The position numbers and the translations under genes were made by a program. From Flavisphingomonas formosensis (lineage in GTDB: Bacteria > Pseudomonadota > Alphaproteobacteria > Sphingomonadales > Sphingomonadaceae), in assembly GCF_009755815.1 (NCBI RefSeq), contig NZ_WRPK01000004.1:372001-436000 (forward strand): a stretch of DNA of 64,000 nucleotides. Reading direction: 5' to 3'. Below the pieces are notes generated by a model. The model did not search any database and was not told the origin of the DNA. It worked only from the letters and a program-made list of their open reading frames with translations. Positions 1 through 10,014 of the stretch are shown piece after piece. Each line of letters starts with the position of its first letter. Position 1 is the first letter of the stretch.

Positions 1-503
1 GACCACTCATAGGCGACGAGGATCACCGCCTGAGCCAGGTTGAGGCTGCCGAATTCGGGATTGATCGGCACGGTCACGATCGTCCGTGCGATCGCGACGT
101 CGTCGGTTTCGAGGCCGGACCGTTCCGGTCCGAACAGGAAAGCGGAACGGCCGGCTTCGGTGCGGATGGCGCGGGCGGCCTCTTCGGGTGTAACGACCGG
201 CTTCACCAGGCCGCGCTTGCGCACCGTAGTCGCATAGACATGGGCACAGTCGGCGGTCGCGTCGGCGATACTGTCAAAGACTTTCGCCTGTTCCAGCACG
301 ATGTCCGCACCGGACGCGGCGGGGCCGGCATCCGGATTGGGCCAGCCGTCGCGCGGTGCCACGAGCCTCATGTCGGTGAGCCCGAAATTGAGCATCGCCC
401 GTGCGGCCTTGCCGATATTCTCGCCGAGTTGGGGGCGGACCAGGATGATCACGGGAGGCGGGGAGGCGTCCCCAGAGGGCTGAAAATCTTTAGAGGCGCT
501 CAA
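1..503 (-). CDS. trmJ: TrmJ/TrmH-family RNA 2'-O-methyltransferase (partial, 3' end outside window)
   Basis: SPOUT-class RNA methyltransferase; the family methylates ribose 2'-O of tRNA position 32 using SAM. About 167 residues are visible and the C-terminus lies off the left edge. The N-terminal core reads VIILVRPQLGENIGKAARAM, and the cofactor-knot motifs GPERSGL and INPEFGSLNLAQA are clear. The only good start is a TTG at 501-503, preceded by AGGA; a GTG about 17 codons downstream is possible but would begin right at the first beta strand. It lies 86 bp downstream of nrdR on the same strand. The family is secure; TrmJ rather than a close paralogue is inferred from the motifs. Confidence 0.85.
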   Translation of the reverse strand, partial: MSASKDFQPSGDASPPPVIILVRPQLGENIGKAARAMLNFGLTDMRLVAPRDGWPNPDAGPAASGADIVLEQAKVFDSIADATADCAHVYATTVRKRGLVKPVVTPEEAARAIRTEAGRSAFLFGPERSGLETDDVAIARTIVTVPINPEFGSLNLAQAVILVAYEW

Positions 504-589
504 GCCAGGATCCTTCGATACGGGAATTCGCCAGGCTCAGTCCCTACTCAGGATGAGCGGAGATGGGAATTGCCGGGCCAAAAAGGGGA

Positions 590-1051
590 TCACGACGAGC
601 CCGCTTCGCTCACCGCCCCCGCAAAATCCTCAAAATCCTTGGCTTCGGTGAAGTCCTTATAGACGCTGGCGAAGCGGATATAGGCTACGCTGTCCAGCGC
701 CTTGAGACCAGTCATGACCATCTCGCCCACATGTTTGGCCGCGATCTCGCTCTCGCCGCTGGTCTCGATCTGCCGCTGGATGTCGGACACCAGCCGCTCG
801 ATACGCTCGCTCGCGATCGGCCGCTTGCGGCAGGCGATCGCGATCGAGCGTTCGAGCTTGGTCCGGTCGAACGCTTCGCGGCGGCCTTCGCTCTTCACCA
901 CCGTGAGTTCGCGCAGCTGCACGCGTTCGAAGGTGGTGAAGCGGGCGCCGCAGCCTTCGCACTGGCGGCGGCGGCGGATGGCGTTGCCGTCCTCGGAGGG
1001 ACGGCTGTCCTTCACCTGGCTGTCCTCATGGGAACAGAAAGGGCAACGCAT
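590..1051 (-). CDS. nrdR: Transcriptional repressor NrdR
   Basis: Zinc-ribbon/ATP-cone repressor of ribonucleotide reductase genes, 153 aa, the usual family length. The zinc ribbon uses Cys3, Cys6, Cys31 and Cys34 (MRCPFC...QCEGCG), followed by an arginine-rich stretch. The ATP-cone occupies roughly residues 49-139 ([18 protein letters not shown]...). The family senses ATP/dATP and represses nrd operons at NrdR boxes; no nrd gene is in the window. It starts 24 bp after glyA on the same strand, so the order rpiB-glyA-nrdR is likely one transcript, a common alphaproteobacterial arrangement. Identification is secure. Confidence 0.97.
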   Translation of the reverse strand: MRCPFCSHEDSQVKDSRPSEDGNAIRRRRQCEGCGARFTTFERVQLRELTVVKSEGRREAFDRTKLERSIAIACRKRPIASERIERLVSDIQRQIETSGESEIAAKHVGEMVMTGLKALDSVAYIRFASVYKDFTEAKDFEDFAGAVSEAGSS

Positions 1052-1075
1052 CTAGCGGATCCGCCTCCGGTCGGC

Positions 1076-2389
1076 TCAGGCCGCGGGGTAGATCGGGAAG
1101 CGATCGCACAGCGTCCGCACGCGTGCCTTCACATCCGCTTCCACCGCCGGATCGCCATGCTCGCCATTCTTCGCGAGGGCATCGAGAACGTCGGCGATCA
1201 TGTCGCCGATTTCGCGGAATTCGGCCGGGCCGAAGCCGCGCGTCGTGCCGGCGGGCGATCCGACGCGGATGCCGCTGGTCTTGACGGGCGGCAACGGATC
1301 GAACGGCACGCCATTCTTGTTGCAGGTGATCGCCGAACGCTCGAGCGCCTCGTCCGCGTCCCGGCCGGTCACGCCCAGCGGCCGCAGGTCGACGAGCGCG
1401 AGATGCGTATCGGTGCCCCCGGCGACGAGATCCGCGCCGCGCTCCTTGAGGCGGCTCGCAAGCACCTTGGCGTTGTCGATCACCGCCTTGGCGTAGCTCT
1501 TGAACTCGGGGCGTAGCGCCTCGCCGAACGCCACCGCCTTGGCGGCGATCACGTGCATCAGCGGACCGCCCTGCAGGCCAGGGAAGACGGCCGAGTTGAT
1601 CTTCTTCGCGATTGCCTCGTCGTCGGTCATGATCATGCCGCCGCGCGGACCGCGGAGCGTCTTGTGCGTCGTCGTGGTGACGACATGGGCATGGCCGAAG
1701 GGCGTGGGGTGCACGCCACCGGCAACGAGGCCGGCGAAATGCGCCATGTCGACCATGAACAGTGCGCCGACCTCATCCGCGATCGCGCGGAAACGGGCGA
1801 AATCGATATGACGCGGATAGGCCGAGCCGCCGGTGATGATCAGCTTCGGCTTGTGCTCGCGGGCCAGAGCCTCGACCTGATCGAAGTCGATCAGGTGATC
1901 GTCCGGGCGCACGCCATATTGCACGGCATTATACCATTTCCCTGACAGCGCTGCCTTGGCGCCATGGGTCAGGTGGCCGCCCGCGTCGAGGCTGAGGCCC
2001 ATGATCGTGTCGCCGGGCTTGGTCAGGGCCAGCATCACCGCGCCATTGGCCTGGGCGCCGGAATGCGGCTGGACGTTGGCGAAGCCGCAGTTGAAGAGCT
2101 GCTTGGCGCGATCGATGGCGATCTGCTCGACCTCGTCGGACGGCGCGCAGCCCTGATAATAGCGCTTGCCGGGATAGCCCTCGGCATATTTGTTGGTGAA
2201 GACCGAGCCCTGCGCCTCCAGCACGGCGCGCGAGACGATGTTCTCGGAGGCGATCAGCTCGATCTGGTGCTGCTCGCGGGCAAGCTCCTTCTGGACGCCA
2301 CCGAAGACGGCGGGGTCGGCGTCGCCCAGACCGCGGGTGAAGAAACCGTCTGGCTGGACCTCGTGCAGCGATGCCGGGTTGGTGCTCAT
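1076..2389 (-). CDS. glyA: Serine hydroxymethyltransferase
   Basis: PLP enzyme interconverting serine + tetrahydrofolate and glycine + 5,10-methylene-THF; main source of one-carbon units, cytosolic. 437 aa. The PLP-binding lysine is K243 in [15 protein letters not shown]. Other signatures are ELIASEN (residues 44-50), [13 protein letters not shown] (68-80) and [14 protein letters not shown] near 212-225. The ATG overlaps the rpiB stop by 4 bp (ATGA), so the two are translationally coupled. Identification is secure. Confidence 0.98.
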   Translation of the reverse strand: MSTNPASLHEVQPDGFFTRGLGDADPAVFGGVQKELAREQHQIELIASENIVSRAVLEAQGSVFTNKYAEGYPGKRYYQGCAPSDEVEQIAIDRAKQLFNCGFANVQPHSGAQANGAVMLALTKPGDTIMGLSLDAGGHLTHGAKAALSGKWYNAVQYGVRPDDHLIDFDQVEALAREHKPKLIITGGSAYPRHIDFARFRAIADEVGALFMVDMAHFAGLVAGGVHPTPFGHAHVVTTTTHKTLRGPRGGMIMTDDEAIAKKINSAVFPGLQGGPLMHVIAAKAVAFGEALRPEFKSYAKAVIDNAKVLASRLKERGADLVAGGTDTHLALVDLRPLGVTGRDADEALERSAITCNKNGVPFDPLPPVKTSGIRVGSPAGTTRGFGPAEFREIGDMIADVLDALAKNGEHGDPAVEADVKARVRTLCDRFPIYPAA

Positions 2390-2844
2390 GCGGGCTCCTT
2401 CACATTTTCAGGGTTGGAAAGCTTATCGACGCGGCGTTGATGGCGGCCGCCGCCGAAGGGGGTGGTCAGGAAGGCCGAGAGGCAATCCTTGGCGGTATCG
2501 ATGCCGATCAGGCGCGCGCCCATGGCGATGACGTTGGCGTCGTTATGCTCGCGCGACAGGCGTGCCGACAGGCCGTCGGAAACGAGCGCGCAGCGGCAGC
2601 CCGGATTGCGGTTCACCGCGATGGAAATGCCTATGCCGGAGCCGCACAGCGCGACGCCCTTGTCGGCCTGACCGGAGGCGACATGCTCGGCCAGCTTGTA
2701 GCCATAATCGGGATAGTCCACCGAATCCGCGGTTGCAGGGCCCAGGTCCACCACTTCGTGACCGGCCTCGCGCAGCCATGCCGCAAGCGCCGCCTTGAGG
2801 TCGACGGCGGCATGATCGGATGCGATGGCGATCTTATCTGCCAT
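2386..2844 (-). CDS. rpiB: Ribose-5-phosphate isomerase B
   Basis: RpiB/LacAB-family isomerase, 152 aa, interconverting ribose-5-phosphate and ribulose-5-phosphate in the pentose phosphate pathway. The N-terminal [17 protein letters not shown] and the phosphate-loop/active-site stretch [17 protein letters not shown] (with the conserved Cys) are present, as are the C-terminal helices containing [13 protein letters not shown]-type residues. First gene of the rpiB-glyA-nrdR run; the start ATG at 2842-2844 has AGGAACC upstream. Its promoter would lie in the 130 bp shared with the divergent lipoprotein gene. Confidence 0.95.
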   Translation of the reverse strand: MADKIAIASDHAAVDLKAALAAWLREAGHEVVDLGPATADSVDYPDYGYKLAEHVASGQADKGVALCGSGIGISIAVNRNPGCRCALVSDGLSARLSREHNDANVIAMGARLIGIDTAKDCLSAFLTTPFGGGRHQRRVDKLSNPENVKEPA

Positions 2845-2974
2845 TGGACGGGGTTCCTATGAGTCGAATGGCGGCTATCTAGTAGCGTCCGGAGCGAAAA
2901 GCCACCAGCGATCCACAAGCGATTGGGGTAGGCTGGACGGAGTAGGGACGAAGGGTTGACGAGGAGGGTGCGTG

Positions 2975-3406
2975 ATGCGTTTCGGATTTGCGACGATCAT
3001 CCTGATGGGGCTGGTATCGGCCTGCGGCGGCGAACAACGGTCGGATGAGCCGGCCAATACGACCGTCGCCTTGCAGGATATGGATGCTTCGCCGGTCGCG
3101 AACGGCAGTGAAGCGGCCGCGTTGCCGACGGACGGATGGATCGGCAAATGGACGGGGGTCGAAGGTTTGGCTCTGGACATCGCGAAGGGCAGCGGCCCTG
3201 GCGCCTATCGGCTGACTCTGGATCTGCTCGACAGCCATAATGTCTATGAAGGCGAAGCGGACGGCAGCGTGATCCGCTTCAGGCGCGGAGACGTGGTGGA
3301 AACGATCCGTCAGGTGCCGGGCAGCGAAACCGGGCTCAAATGGCTGGCGGACAAACCCAATTGCCTGATGATCAAGCCGGGCGAGGGATTCTGCCGCCCG
3401 GCGTGA
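2975..3406 (+). CDS. Small predicted lipoprotein, unknown function
   Basis: 143 aa. A type II signal peptide ends in the lipobox LVSAC with the lipidated cysteine at residue 17, so it should be a membrane-anchored periplasmic or outer-membrane lipoprotein. After a low-complexity linker comes a compact region beginning WIGKWTGVEGLALDIAKG, resembling small beta-barrel lipoproteins, and ending in a pair of cysteines (NCLMI...GFCRPA). I chose ATG 2975 over the in-frame GTG at 2972 because GAGGAGG at 2961-2967 is then spaced 7 nt. It converges on the GGDEF-EAL gene with only 3 bp between stops. Function not recognised. Confidence 0.8.
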   Translation: MRFGFATIILMGLVSACGGEQRSDEPANTTVALQDMDASPVANGSEAAALPTDGWIGKWTGVEGLALDIAKGSGPGAYRLTLDLLDSHNVYEGEADGSVIRFRRGDVVETIRQVPGSETGLKWLADKPNCLMIKPGEGFCRPA

Positions 3407-3409
3407 GCC

Positions 3410-5686
3410 TTACGTCGATGAACTCTGGTTCTGGCCGTCCTGCGCAAGCGCGAGATAGCGCAGCATGTCCGCCGCCTCGATCGGGCGGGAGATTAGATAG
3501 CCTTGCAGGTGGGTGCAGCCGGCTACCTGCATGAGATCCGCTTCCGCCTGCGTCTCGATGCCCTCGGCGATCACGTCCAGGCCGAGCCGCAGGCCGAGCG
3601 CTGCGGCGGTCTCGACGATCGCCATTGCCGTCGAATCCTCGGATACGCCGCTGGAGAGCGATCGATCGAGCTTGAGCCTGTCGAACGGGAAACGGCGCAG
3701 ATAGGAAAGCGACGAATAGCCGACGCCGAAATCGTCAAGCGCGATGCGGAAGCCGGCCGCGCGCAGATCCTTGAAAGCCTGGTCTGCATTCCAGCGCGTT
3801 TCGAGGACGACGCTTTCGGTGACTTCCAGGATGATCCGCGTCGGGCTGACGCCGCAGGTGCGCGCTTTGCCCTCCAGATAGCGCACGAGCCCGCTATCGC
3901 GAAATTGTGTGGGAGAGAGGTTGATGGATACCTCTATATCCGGCCAGCCGGCGGCATCGCGAAAGGCGCGGCCGATGACCCAGGAACCGAGCCGCTGCAT
4001 CTGGCCGGACGTCTCGGCGATCGGGATCATTTCGTCGGGCGATACGATTTCGCCGGTGCGCCGCGTCCAGCGCAGCAGCGCCTCCACGCCCTGCTCGCCC
4101 GTGCGTCGGACCGGCACCACCGGCTGATAGACGAGGCGCAACCCCTCACCGGTGCGGATCGCTTCGTCGAGTTCGATTTCGAGCTGATGACGCCGCTCCA
4201 CGGCGTGGCTCATCTCGTGGCGGAAGATCTGCGTCGATCCGCGGTTCACCTTGGCTTCGTAGAGCGCGATGTCGGCATAACGTGCCATCGTCACGGCGGT
4301 GGAGTCGCCCTGCCGTGCAATCGCGATGCCGATCGAGGTGGAGATGCCGACATGATGGCCGGTGATGTCGAACGGAGTAGCGAAGAGACCGGTGAGCTGG
4401 TCAGCGAGGCGCTGTGGAGCTTGATCGTCGGTGCAGGGGGCGATCACCGCGAATTCGTCGCCGCCGAGACGAATGAGGATATTGTCGGGCTCCAGTGCAT
4501 CACGCAGTCGCTCGGCAACGGCGACGACGAGGCGGTCGCCGGCATCATGGCCGAGAGTATCGTTGACGTTCTTGAATCGATCGAGATCCAGGCAGGCGAG
4601 CATCGGGCGCGGCCCTTCGCCGCTCCGCCATGCCGTCAGCCGGCTCTCCAACATGACGGAAAAGGCGCGCCGGTTGGGCAGGCCGCTCACTGGATCGCTG
4701 TTCGCCAGGGCGATCGCCGCCGTTTCGCTTTCGCGTAGCCGCCTCGCCGATCCCATCAGGCGGCGCAGCAGGACGAGGCAGGCGAAGATCGCCCAGGAAC
4801 ATGCGAAAGCGAGCAGCGGCAGCATGATGGTCAGCAGGCCGCGCGCAGGATTGACCGGATCCCAGGTCAGGCGGCCGAGCGGTGTGCCATCGTCGGCATA
4901 GAATGGCATGATGCCGTTGCGGGCATTGTGTCCGCCAGACGTGTTCAGCCGGACGCCCTTCACCTCCACCGCCATGCCCATCGCTGCGAGGCGCTGCGGG
5001 CTCAGCTTCAGCATGGACAGTTCGAGCGCAGGGCGCGCGGCGAGCAGCGACTTGTCGGTGGTGGGGAGCATCTCCATCACGGAGAGAATCACCGGCTTTC
5101 CGTCGATCGAGAGCAGGTTGGAGGCCGCTCGCAACGGTCGTCCATCGGCGGTTTGTCCGCGATTCTGGGTGGAAGACTGGAAATCGCCGTCACGGCGCGT
5201 GAACGGTCGGACTGGGCCGCCCCGAACCTCGCGGATCAGCGGTGCGGCAGCAGCAAGCAGGTGCTGCATGTTCGGTGCGTCGGCGATTGACGGTGGGAAG
5301 CGGTAGATTACCTGATCGGCGCCATTCAGGATGAGTATCTGGTCATGCCCATAGGTGCGCGTCAGATAGCCGCCGATTTCCTGGTCGAGCCACGGCTGGT
5401 CTAGGCTGGTGGTGTGGCGGACCGCGTCGTCCCACAATGTGACGCTCTTCTGTTCGTCGAGCGTCTTGAGGATCAGCCGGTCGATCTCGCGATTGAGCAA
5501 CCGTCCTTCCATCGCCAGGGCGCTGCGATTCATCTGCAAGCCGGCATAGGCAACCATGAGCAGCAACAGGACGGATACCGCTGCGGTGACGAGCGCGATC
5601 AGACGGGCCTCCAGCCCGCCGGAAGCGACCTCGCGCGCGTTGCCGCTGCGTATGGCGGATCTGGCGATGGTAGGTCTCTCGCTCAC
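3410..5686 (-). CDS. CHASE4-GGDEF-EAL cyclic-di-GMP signalling protein
   Basis: 758-aa inner-membrane protein. One TM helix near residues 30-50 is followed by a periplasmic CHASE4-like sensor (RLLNREIDRLILKTLDEQKS, then WDDAVRH), a second TM segment around 285-310, a GGDEF domain with intact RLGGDEFAVIAP, and a C-terminal EAL domain with EALLRW, NLSPTQF, DDFGVGYSSL and EGIET. Both catalytic signatures look intact, so it may make and degrade c-di-GMP. The position of the usual inhibitory RxxD site reads LEPD, so product inhibition through it is unlikely. Single gene between a convergent lipoprotein and hemA; the ligand is unknown. Confidence 0.93.
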   Translation of the reverse strand: MSERPTIARSAIRSGNAREVASGGLEARLIALVTAAVSVLLLLMVAYAGLQMNRSALAMEGRLLNREIDRLILKTLDEQKSVTLWDDAVRHTTSLDQPWLDQEIGGYLTRTYGHDQILILNGADQVIYRFPPSIADAPNMQHLLAAAAPLIREVRGGPVRPFTRRDGDFQSSTQNRGQTADGRPLRAASNLLSIDGKPVILSVMEMLPTTDKSLLAARPALELSMLKLSPQRLAAMGMAVEVKGVRLNTSGGHNARNGIMPFYADDGTPLGRLTWDPVNPARGLLTIMLPLLAFACSWAIFACLVLLRRLMGSARRLRESETAAIALANSDPVSGLPNRRAFSVMLESRLTAWRSGEGPRPMLACLDLDRFKNVNDTLGHDAGDRLVVAVAERLRDALEPDNILIRLGGDEFAVIAPCTDDQAPQRLADQLTGLFATPFDITGHHVGISTSIGIAIARQGDSTAVTMARYADIALYEAKVNRGSTQIFRHEMSHAVERRHQLEIELDEAIRTGEGLRLVYQPVVPVRRTGEQGVEALLRWTRRTGEIVSPDEMIPIAETSGQMQRLGSWVIGRAFRDAAGWPDIEVSINLSPTQFRDSGLVRYLEGKARTCGVSPTRIILEVTESVVLETRWNADQAFKDLRAAGFRIALDDFGVGYSSLSYLRRFPFDRLKLDRSLSSGVSEDSTAMAIVETAAALGLRLGLDVIAEGIETQAEADLMQVAGCTHLQGYLISRPIEAADMLRYLALAQDGQNQSSST

Positions 5687-5887
5687 GGCCGCCGCCCATT
5701 CGCCGGTCGCCGATCGATTATCGGCTCAATTGGTAAGCGGAGCGTGAAGGATGCGGCCTCGATCAACCCTTTTCAGGGCATGATCCGACAAAGCGGCAGC
5801 CGCCATTGCCGGTGCAGGGGCGAAAAGAACCTGGATGAAGCCCTGTCTTGCGACGATTTAAGACCGTCCGAAGCGGCCGCGCTCGAT

Positions 5888-7102
5888 TCAGGCGGCCGCC
5901 CGCATATCAAGGCGATCCCAGATCTCGACGAGCGCATCGGTGAGCTCGCGCATCATTTCTTCGCTGTGGGCAGGGCCGGGCGTGAAGCGCAGCCGCTCGG
6001 TGCCGCGCGGAACCGTCGGATAGTTTATCGGCTGCACATAGACGCCATATTCGGCGAGCAATATGTCGCTGATCCGTTTGGCCTTTACCGGGTCGCCGAC
6101 CATCAGGGGCACGATGTGGGTAACCGACCGCATCACCGGCAGGCCGGCTTCGGCGAACATCGCCTTCAGCCGTGCCGCCGCCGCCTGCTGCCCGTCGCGC
6201 TCCTCGCTGGAGCTCTTCAGGTGGCGCACCGCCGCAAGCACGCCGGCGACCAGCACGGGCGACAGCGAGGTGGTGAAGATGAATCCGGGGGCATAGCTGC
6301 GGATCACGTCGATGATCATCTTGTCCGCCGCGATGTACCCGCCCATCACGCCGAATGCCTTGCCCAATGTGCCTTCGATGATGGTGATGCGGCTCGCCGC
6401 CTCGTCGCGCTCGGAAATGCCGCCGCCGCGCGGACCGTACATGCCGACGGCGTGCACCTCGTCCAGATAGGTCAGCGCGTTATATTTGTCGGCGAGGTCG
6501 CAGATTGCGTGCAGCGGTGCGATGTCGCCGTCCATCGAATAGACGCTCTCGAACGCGATCAGCTTCGGTGCCTCGGGATCCTCGGCGGCGAGCAGCTCCT
6601 CCAGATGCTCGACGTCGTTGTGGCGGAAAACCCGCTTTTCGCAGCCCGAATTGCGGATCCCCGCGATCATCGAGGCGTGGTTGAGTTCGTCCGAGAAGAT
6701 GATGCAGCCCGGCAGAATTTTCGCAAGGGTCGACAGTGTCGCTTCGTTCGAGACATAGCCCGAAGTGAATAGCAACGCGCCTTCCTTGCCGTGCAGGTCG
6801 GCGAGCTCACCTTCCAGATCGACATGGTAATGCGTATTGCCGCCGATGTTGCGCGTGCCGCCGGAGCCGGCGCCGACATCGTGCAGCGCCTCCTCCATCG
6901 CTGCGATCACCTTGGGATGCTGGCCCATCGCAAGATAGTCGTTCGAGCACCAGACGGTTATCGGCTTCGGCCCGTTATGCCCCGCAAAGCACCGCGCATT
7001 GGGAAACATGCCCTTGTTGCGCAGGATATCGATGAACACCCGGTACCGGCCTTCGGCATGCAGCCGGTCGATGGCCTGGGTGAAGACACGCTGATAATCC
7101 AA
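5888..7102 (-). CDS. hemA: 5-aminolevulinate synthase (C4 pathway)
   Basis: 404-aa PLP enzyme condensing glycine and succinyl-CoA to 5-aminolevulinate, the first step of heme and chlorophyll synthesis in alphaproteobacteria. The cofactor lysine is K248 in [17 protein letters not shown], the same number as in the classic Rhodobacter enzyme. Glycine-rich [19 protein letters not shown] (79-97) and [12 protein letters not shown] (212-223) are also diagnostic of ALAS rather than KBL or BioF. Flanked by about 200 bp downstream and 146 bp upstream without genes; no obvious FNR/FnrL box is visible upstream. Identification is secure. Confidence 0.97.
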   Translation of the reverse strand: MDYQRVFTQAIDRLHAEGRYRVFIDILRNKGMFPNARCFAGHNGPKPITVWCSNDYLAMGQHPKVIAAMEEALHDVGAGSGGTRNIGGNTHYHVDLEGELADLHGKEGALLFTSGYVSNEATLSTLAKILPGCIIFSDELNHASMIAGIRNSGCEKRVFRHNDVEHLEELLAAEDPEAPKLIAFESVYSMDGDIAPLHAICDLADKYNALTYLDEVHAVGMYGPRGGGISERDEAASRITIIEGTLGKAFGVMGGYIAADKMIIDVIRSYAPGFIFTTSLSPVLVAGVLAAVRHLKSSSEERDGQQAAAARLKAMFAEAGLPVMRSVTHIVPLMVGDPVKAKRISDILLAEYGVYVQPINYPTVPRGTERLRFTPGPAHSEEMMRELTDALVEIWDRLDMRAAA

Positions 7103-7248
7103 GGCACCCGCTCCTTAGTCCGTCCCGGCCAGATAGAGGCGAACTGCCGGGTTTTCCAGCGAGAACCGTTCGCAACAATAGTGACATATTGTCCTATGGC
7201 GCCGGAATCCAACATGTTGCTTGCGCCGCTGTGATCGAGCAGGTCGAT

Positions 7249-8046
7249 CTAAAGAAACTCGATCCGTTCTAGGCCATGCGCCCGCAGGCCGGCGCGAAGG
7301 CCGGGCGGCGGCTCGAACGGTCCGGTGAAGACGGCAACGCCTTTGGCGCGATCCTCCGGCCATGTCTGCCCCTCGGTGAGCGATGCGATGCGACGCGCAA
7401 TGCCGGCGCCGCCATCGATGAACCGCAGCGGGCGCGGACTCGCCGCGGCCAGTTCGTCGGCGACGAGAGGGAAATGGGTGCAGGCGAGCACGACGACGTC
7501 CATGCGCTCGCCGCCAGGCTGGTCGAGCAATCCGTCAAGCGCCGCACGGTAGGCGGCGGGATCGGTCGCCTCGCCGCGCAGTTTCGCTTCCGCGAGTTGC
7601 ACGAGTTCGGCCGATCCATGGCGCAGCACGAGGCAATCGGAGGCGAATTTCTCCGAAAGATCGTCGACATAGGGCTGGCGCACGGTGGCATTGGTGCCGA
7701 GCACGCCGATCACCCTGCTACGCGACAGCACGGCTGCGGGCTTGATCGCCGGCACCGTGCCGACCACTGGCAACTCCAGCGCAGCGCGCACGCCCGCCAG
7801 CGCGATGGTGGAGGCGGTGTTGCAGGCGATCACGATCAACCGCGGGCGATAGCGCTCCGCCAGCCGCCCGAGCAGGGCGGGAACCCTGGCGGCGATCTCC
7901 GCCTCCCGCTTCGTGCCATAAGGGAAGCCGGCATTGTCGGCCGTGTAGACGATCGGAGCGCGGGGCAGGAGTGCGCGAGCGGGCGCCAGCACCGAAAGCC
8001 CTCCCACGCCGGAATCGAAGAAGAGGATCGGACGGGGGTCGTTCAT
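7249..8046 (-). CDS. murI: Glutamate racemase
   Basis: Cofactor-independent racemase supplying D-glutamate for peptidoglycan, 265 aa. The two catalytic cysteines are C75 (VIACNTAST) and C189 (VVLACTHFPL), and the N-terminal FDSGVGGLSV supplies the conserved Asp-Ser. I start at ATG 8044-8046 (MNDPRP), which has GGAG five bases upstream; the ORF extends 34 codons further but that segment does not resemble MurI. Divergent from plsY with a 143-bp shared promoter region. Confidence 0.96.
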   Translation of the reverse strand: MNDPRPILFFDSGVGGLSVLAPARALLPRAPIVYTADNAGFPYGTKREAEIAARVPALLGRLAERYRPRLIVIACNTASTIALAGVRAALELPVVGTVPAIKPAAVLSRSRVIGVLGTNATVRQPYVDDLSEKFASDCLVLRHGSAELVQLAEAKLRGEATDPAAYRAALDGLLDQPGGERMDVVVLACTHFPLVADELAAASPRPLRFIDGGAGIARRIASLTEGQTWPEDRAKGVAVFTGPFEPPPGLRAGLRAHGLERIEFL

Positions 8047-8189
8047 GCCGCTCCAGAGGTCGCACGTGTTGCGCGCCATGTACGCATTGCTATGCTGCCG
8101 CGCAACGCGGGCGGGGCACGATCCGGCTTGATTCAGATTGTTGCGCACGCGTGATTATGACCTAGTTTCGCTCCCGAGAGGGGATTTGC

Positions 8190-8789
8190 GTGGAGTCTAC
8201 TTTCTGGGCCGGTCCCGTCCTGGCTGCGGTGCTGGGCTATCTGCTCGGCTCTATCCCGTTCGGGCTGCTTCTGACGCGCCTCGCCGGCGCGGGTAATTTG
8301 CGTGAGATCGGCTCCGGCAACATCGGGGCCACCAACGTACTGCGCACCGGGCGCAAGGATCTGGCCGGGGCAACCCTGTTTCTGGATGGCGCGAAGGGCG
8401 CCGTCGCCGTGTTCGCCGCGCTCGCGCTGTGGGACTGGAACTGCGCGATGATCGCGGCTGCGGGCGCTTTCATCGGCCATCTCTATCCCGTCTGGCTGCG
8501 CTTTCGCGGCGGCAAGGGTGTTGCGACCTTTCTCGGCGTCGCGCTGGCGCTGCACTGGCCGTGCGGCCTCATCTTCGCCGTCATATGGATCCTTGCCGCG
8601 CTGATCACCCGCTATTCCTCTGTCGGCGGGATGGCCGCGGGCGTTTCCGCTCCGGTCGCCGCCGCGGCTTTCGGAATGTTCGATCTGGCGCTGCTTTTCC
8701 TTGCATTCACCTTGATGCTGTTGTGGAAGCATCGCGGCAATCTGGACCGGTTGCTCGCGGGGGCGGAGCCGCGTATCGGCGGGGGGTGA
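8190..8789 (+). CDS. plsY: Glycerol-3-phosphate acyltransferase PlsY
   Basis: 199-aa integral membrane acyltransferase that uses acyl-phosphate to acylate glycerol-3-phosphate, the first committed step of phospholipid synthesis in most bacteria. About five TM segments. The conserved loops are GSIPFGLLLTR (22-32), GSGNIGATNVLRTGRK (44-59) and RFRGGKGVATFLG (107-119). The GTG start at 8190 is supported by GAGAGGGG about 7 nt upstream. The dprA GTG follows after one base, so the two are co-transcribed. Confidence 0.97.
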   Translation: MESTFWAGPVLAAVLGYLLGSIPFGLLLTRLAGAGNLREIGSGNIGATNVLRTGRKDLAGATLFLDGAKGAVAVFAALALWDWNCAMIAAAGAFIGHLYPVWLRFRGGKGVATFLGVALALHWPCGLIFAVIWILAALITRYSSVGGMAAGVSAPVAAAAFGMFDLALLFLAFTLMLLWKHRGNLDRLLAGAEPRIGGG

Positions 8790-8790
8790 T

Positions 8791-9888
8791 GTGGCAGACG
8801 GCGGGGACGATCGCGACGAAGACCGTATCGCCCGGCTGCGTCTGATCCGTACGCCCGGCATCGGCCCGGTCACCTATCATCAGCTGCTGCAGCGTTACGG
8901 TTCGCCGACCGCCGCGATCGAAGCGGTGCCCGAGCTGGCCCGCCGCGGCGGCGGTCGCCCGCCGGCCATAGCGCCGCGGGCTGCAATCGAACGCGAGGTC
9001 GCCGCAGTCGCTGCGTTGGGCGCACGCTATCTGTTTCGCGGTATAGGCCTCTATCCGCGCCTTCTGGCAGAAAGCGAGGGCGCGCCGCCCGTGCTGATCG
9101 TCAAGGGCGAGCTCGGCTTGCTCGATCGGCCGTCGGTGGCGCTGGTGGGCGCACGCAACGCCTCGGCCGCGGCGGTCCGCTTCGCGCGCATGCTGGCATC
9201 TGGCCTGGCGGAGCGGCGGATGGTGGTGGTCTCGGGCCTTGCCCGCGGCATCGACACGGCCGCGCATCAGGGATCGCTCGCCAGCGGCACCATCGCGGTC
9301 GTGGCCGGCGGCGTCGATATCGTCTATCCGCCCGAGAATGATGCGCTCCAGCGCGAGATCGGCGAACGCGGCCTCATCGTCGCCGAGCAGCCGCCCGGAA
9401 CGGAGCCGCGCGCGCGGCACTTTCCCTATCGCAACCGCATCATCGCGGGGCTGGCGGCGGGTACCGTCGTCGTCGAAGCCGCGCCCAAATCCGGATCGCT
9501 GATCACCGCCCGCTACGCCGCGGAATTCGGGCGGGAGGTGATGGCGGTGCCCGGATCTCCGCTCGATCAGCGCGCGCAAGGTTGCAACCTGCTGATCCGG
9601 GAGGGAGCGACGTTGGTGCAGACCGTGGACGACATCGTCGAGGCGGTGAGCAGCATCGGGGGCGGTCTCGCGACCCCGGCGCGCAGCTATTCCGGCCCGC
9701 CGCCCGCCGATGCCGGCGATGCGGAGCGCCGGACGGTCATCGCCCTGCTGGGGCCGGTGCCGGTCCCCGTCGACGAGCTGATACGTCAGACGGGGCTGCC
9801 GCCGGCGATCGTGCAGACCGTGCTCCTCGAGCTCGAGCTCGGCGGGCGGCTCGATCGGCACGCGGGCGGACGGGTGAGCATCGCCTGA
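8791..9888 (+). CDS. dprA: DNA-processing protein DprA
   Basis: 365-aa DprA/Smf family protein that loads RecA on incoming single-stranded DNA in natural transformation. It has an N-terminal SAM/HhH-like region (RTPGIGPVTYHQLLQRYG), the Rossmann core (VALVGARNAS, VVSGLARGIDTAAHQGSL, AVVAGGVDIVYPPEN, KSGSLITARYA) and a C-terminal winged-helix (RRTVIALLGPVPVPVDEL...) typical of the longer alphaproteobacterial form. Start GTG 8791 lies one base after the plsY stop. No other competence genes are nearby apart from topA farther downstream, which is often linked to dprA. Confidence 0.97.
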   Translation: MADGGDDRDEDRIARLRLIRTPGIGPVTYHQLLQRYGSPTAAIEAVPELARRGGGRPPAIAPRAAIEREVAAVAALGARYLFRGIGLYPRLLAESEGAPPVLIVKGELGLLDRPSVALVGARNASAAAVRFARMLASGLAERRMVVVSGLARGIDTAAHQGSLASGTIAVVAGGVDIVYPPENDALQREIGERGLIVAEQPPGTEPRARHFPYRNRIIAGLAAGTVVVEAAPKSGSLITARYAAEFGREVMAVPGSPLDQRAQGCNLLIREGATLVQTVDDIVEAVSSIGGGLATPARSYSGPPPADAGDAERRTVIALLGPVPVPVDELIRQTGLPPAIVQTVLLELELGGRLDRHAGGRVSIA

Positions 9889-10014
9889 TTTCCAGATGGC
9901 ACGTCCGCTGCTTCAAAAGCATTTGGCGGATATTCGACGTTTTCTGTGGTGGTGCGGCGCTTCCGCATCTGGTCTGCTGCCTGCCCTGCACGAGGATGAT
10001 GGAGAGCCGGGCCG

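Noticed and set aside
3503-4738. 411-aa plus-strand frame opposite the GGDEF-EAL gene
   Set aside because: Antisense of conserved GGDEF/EAL motifs, codon bias artefact.
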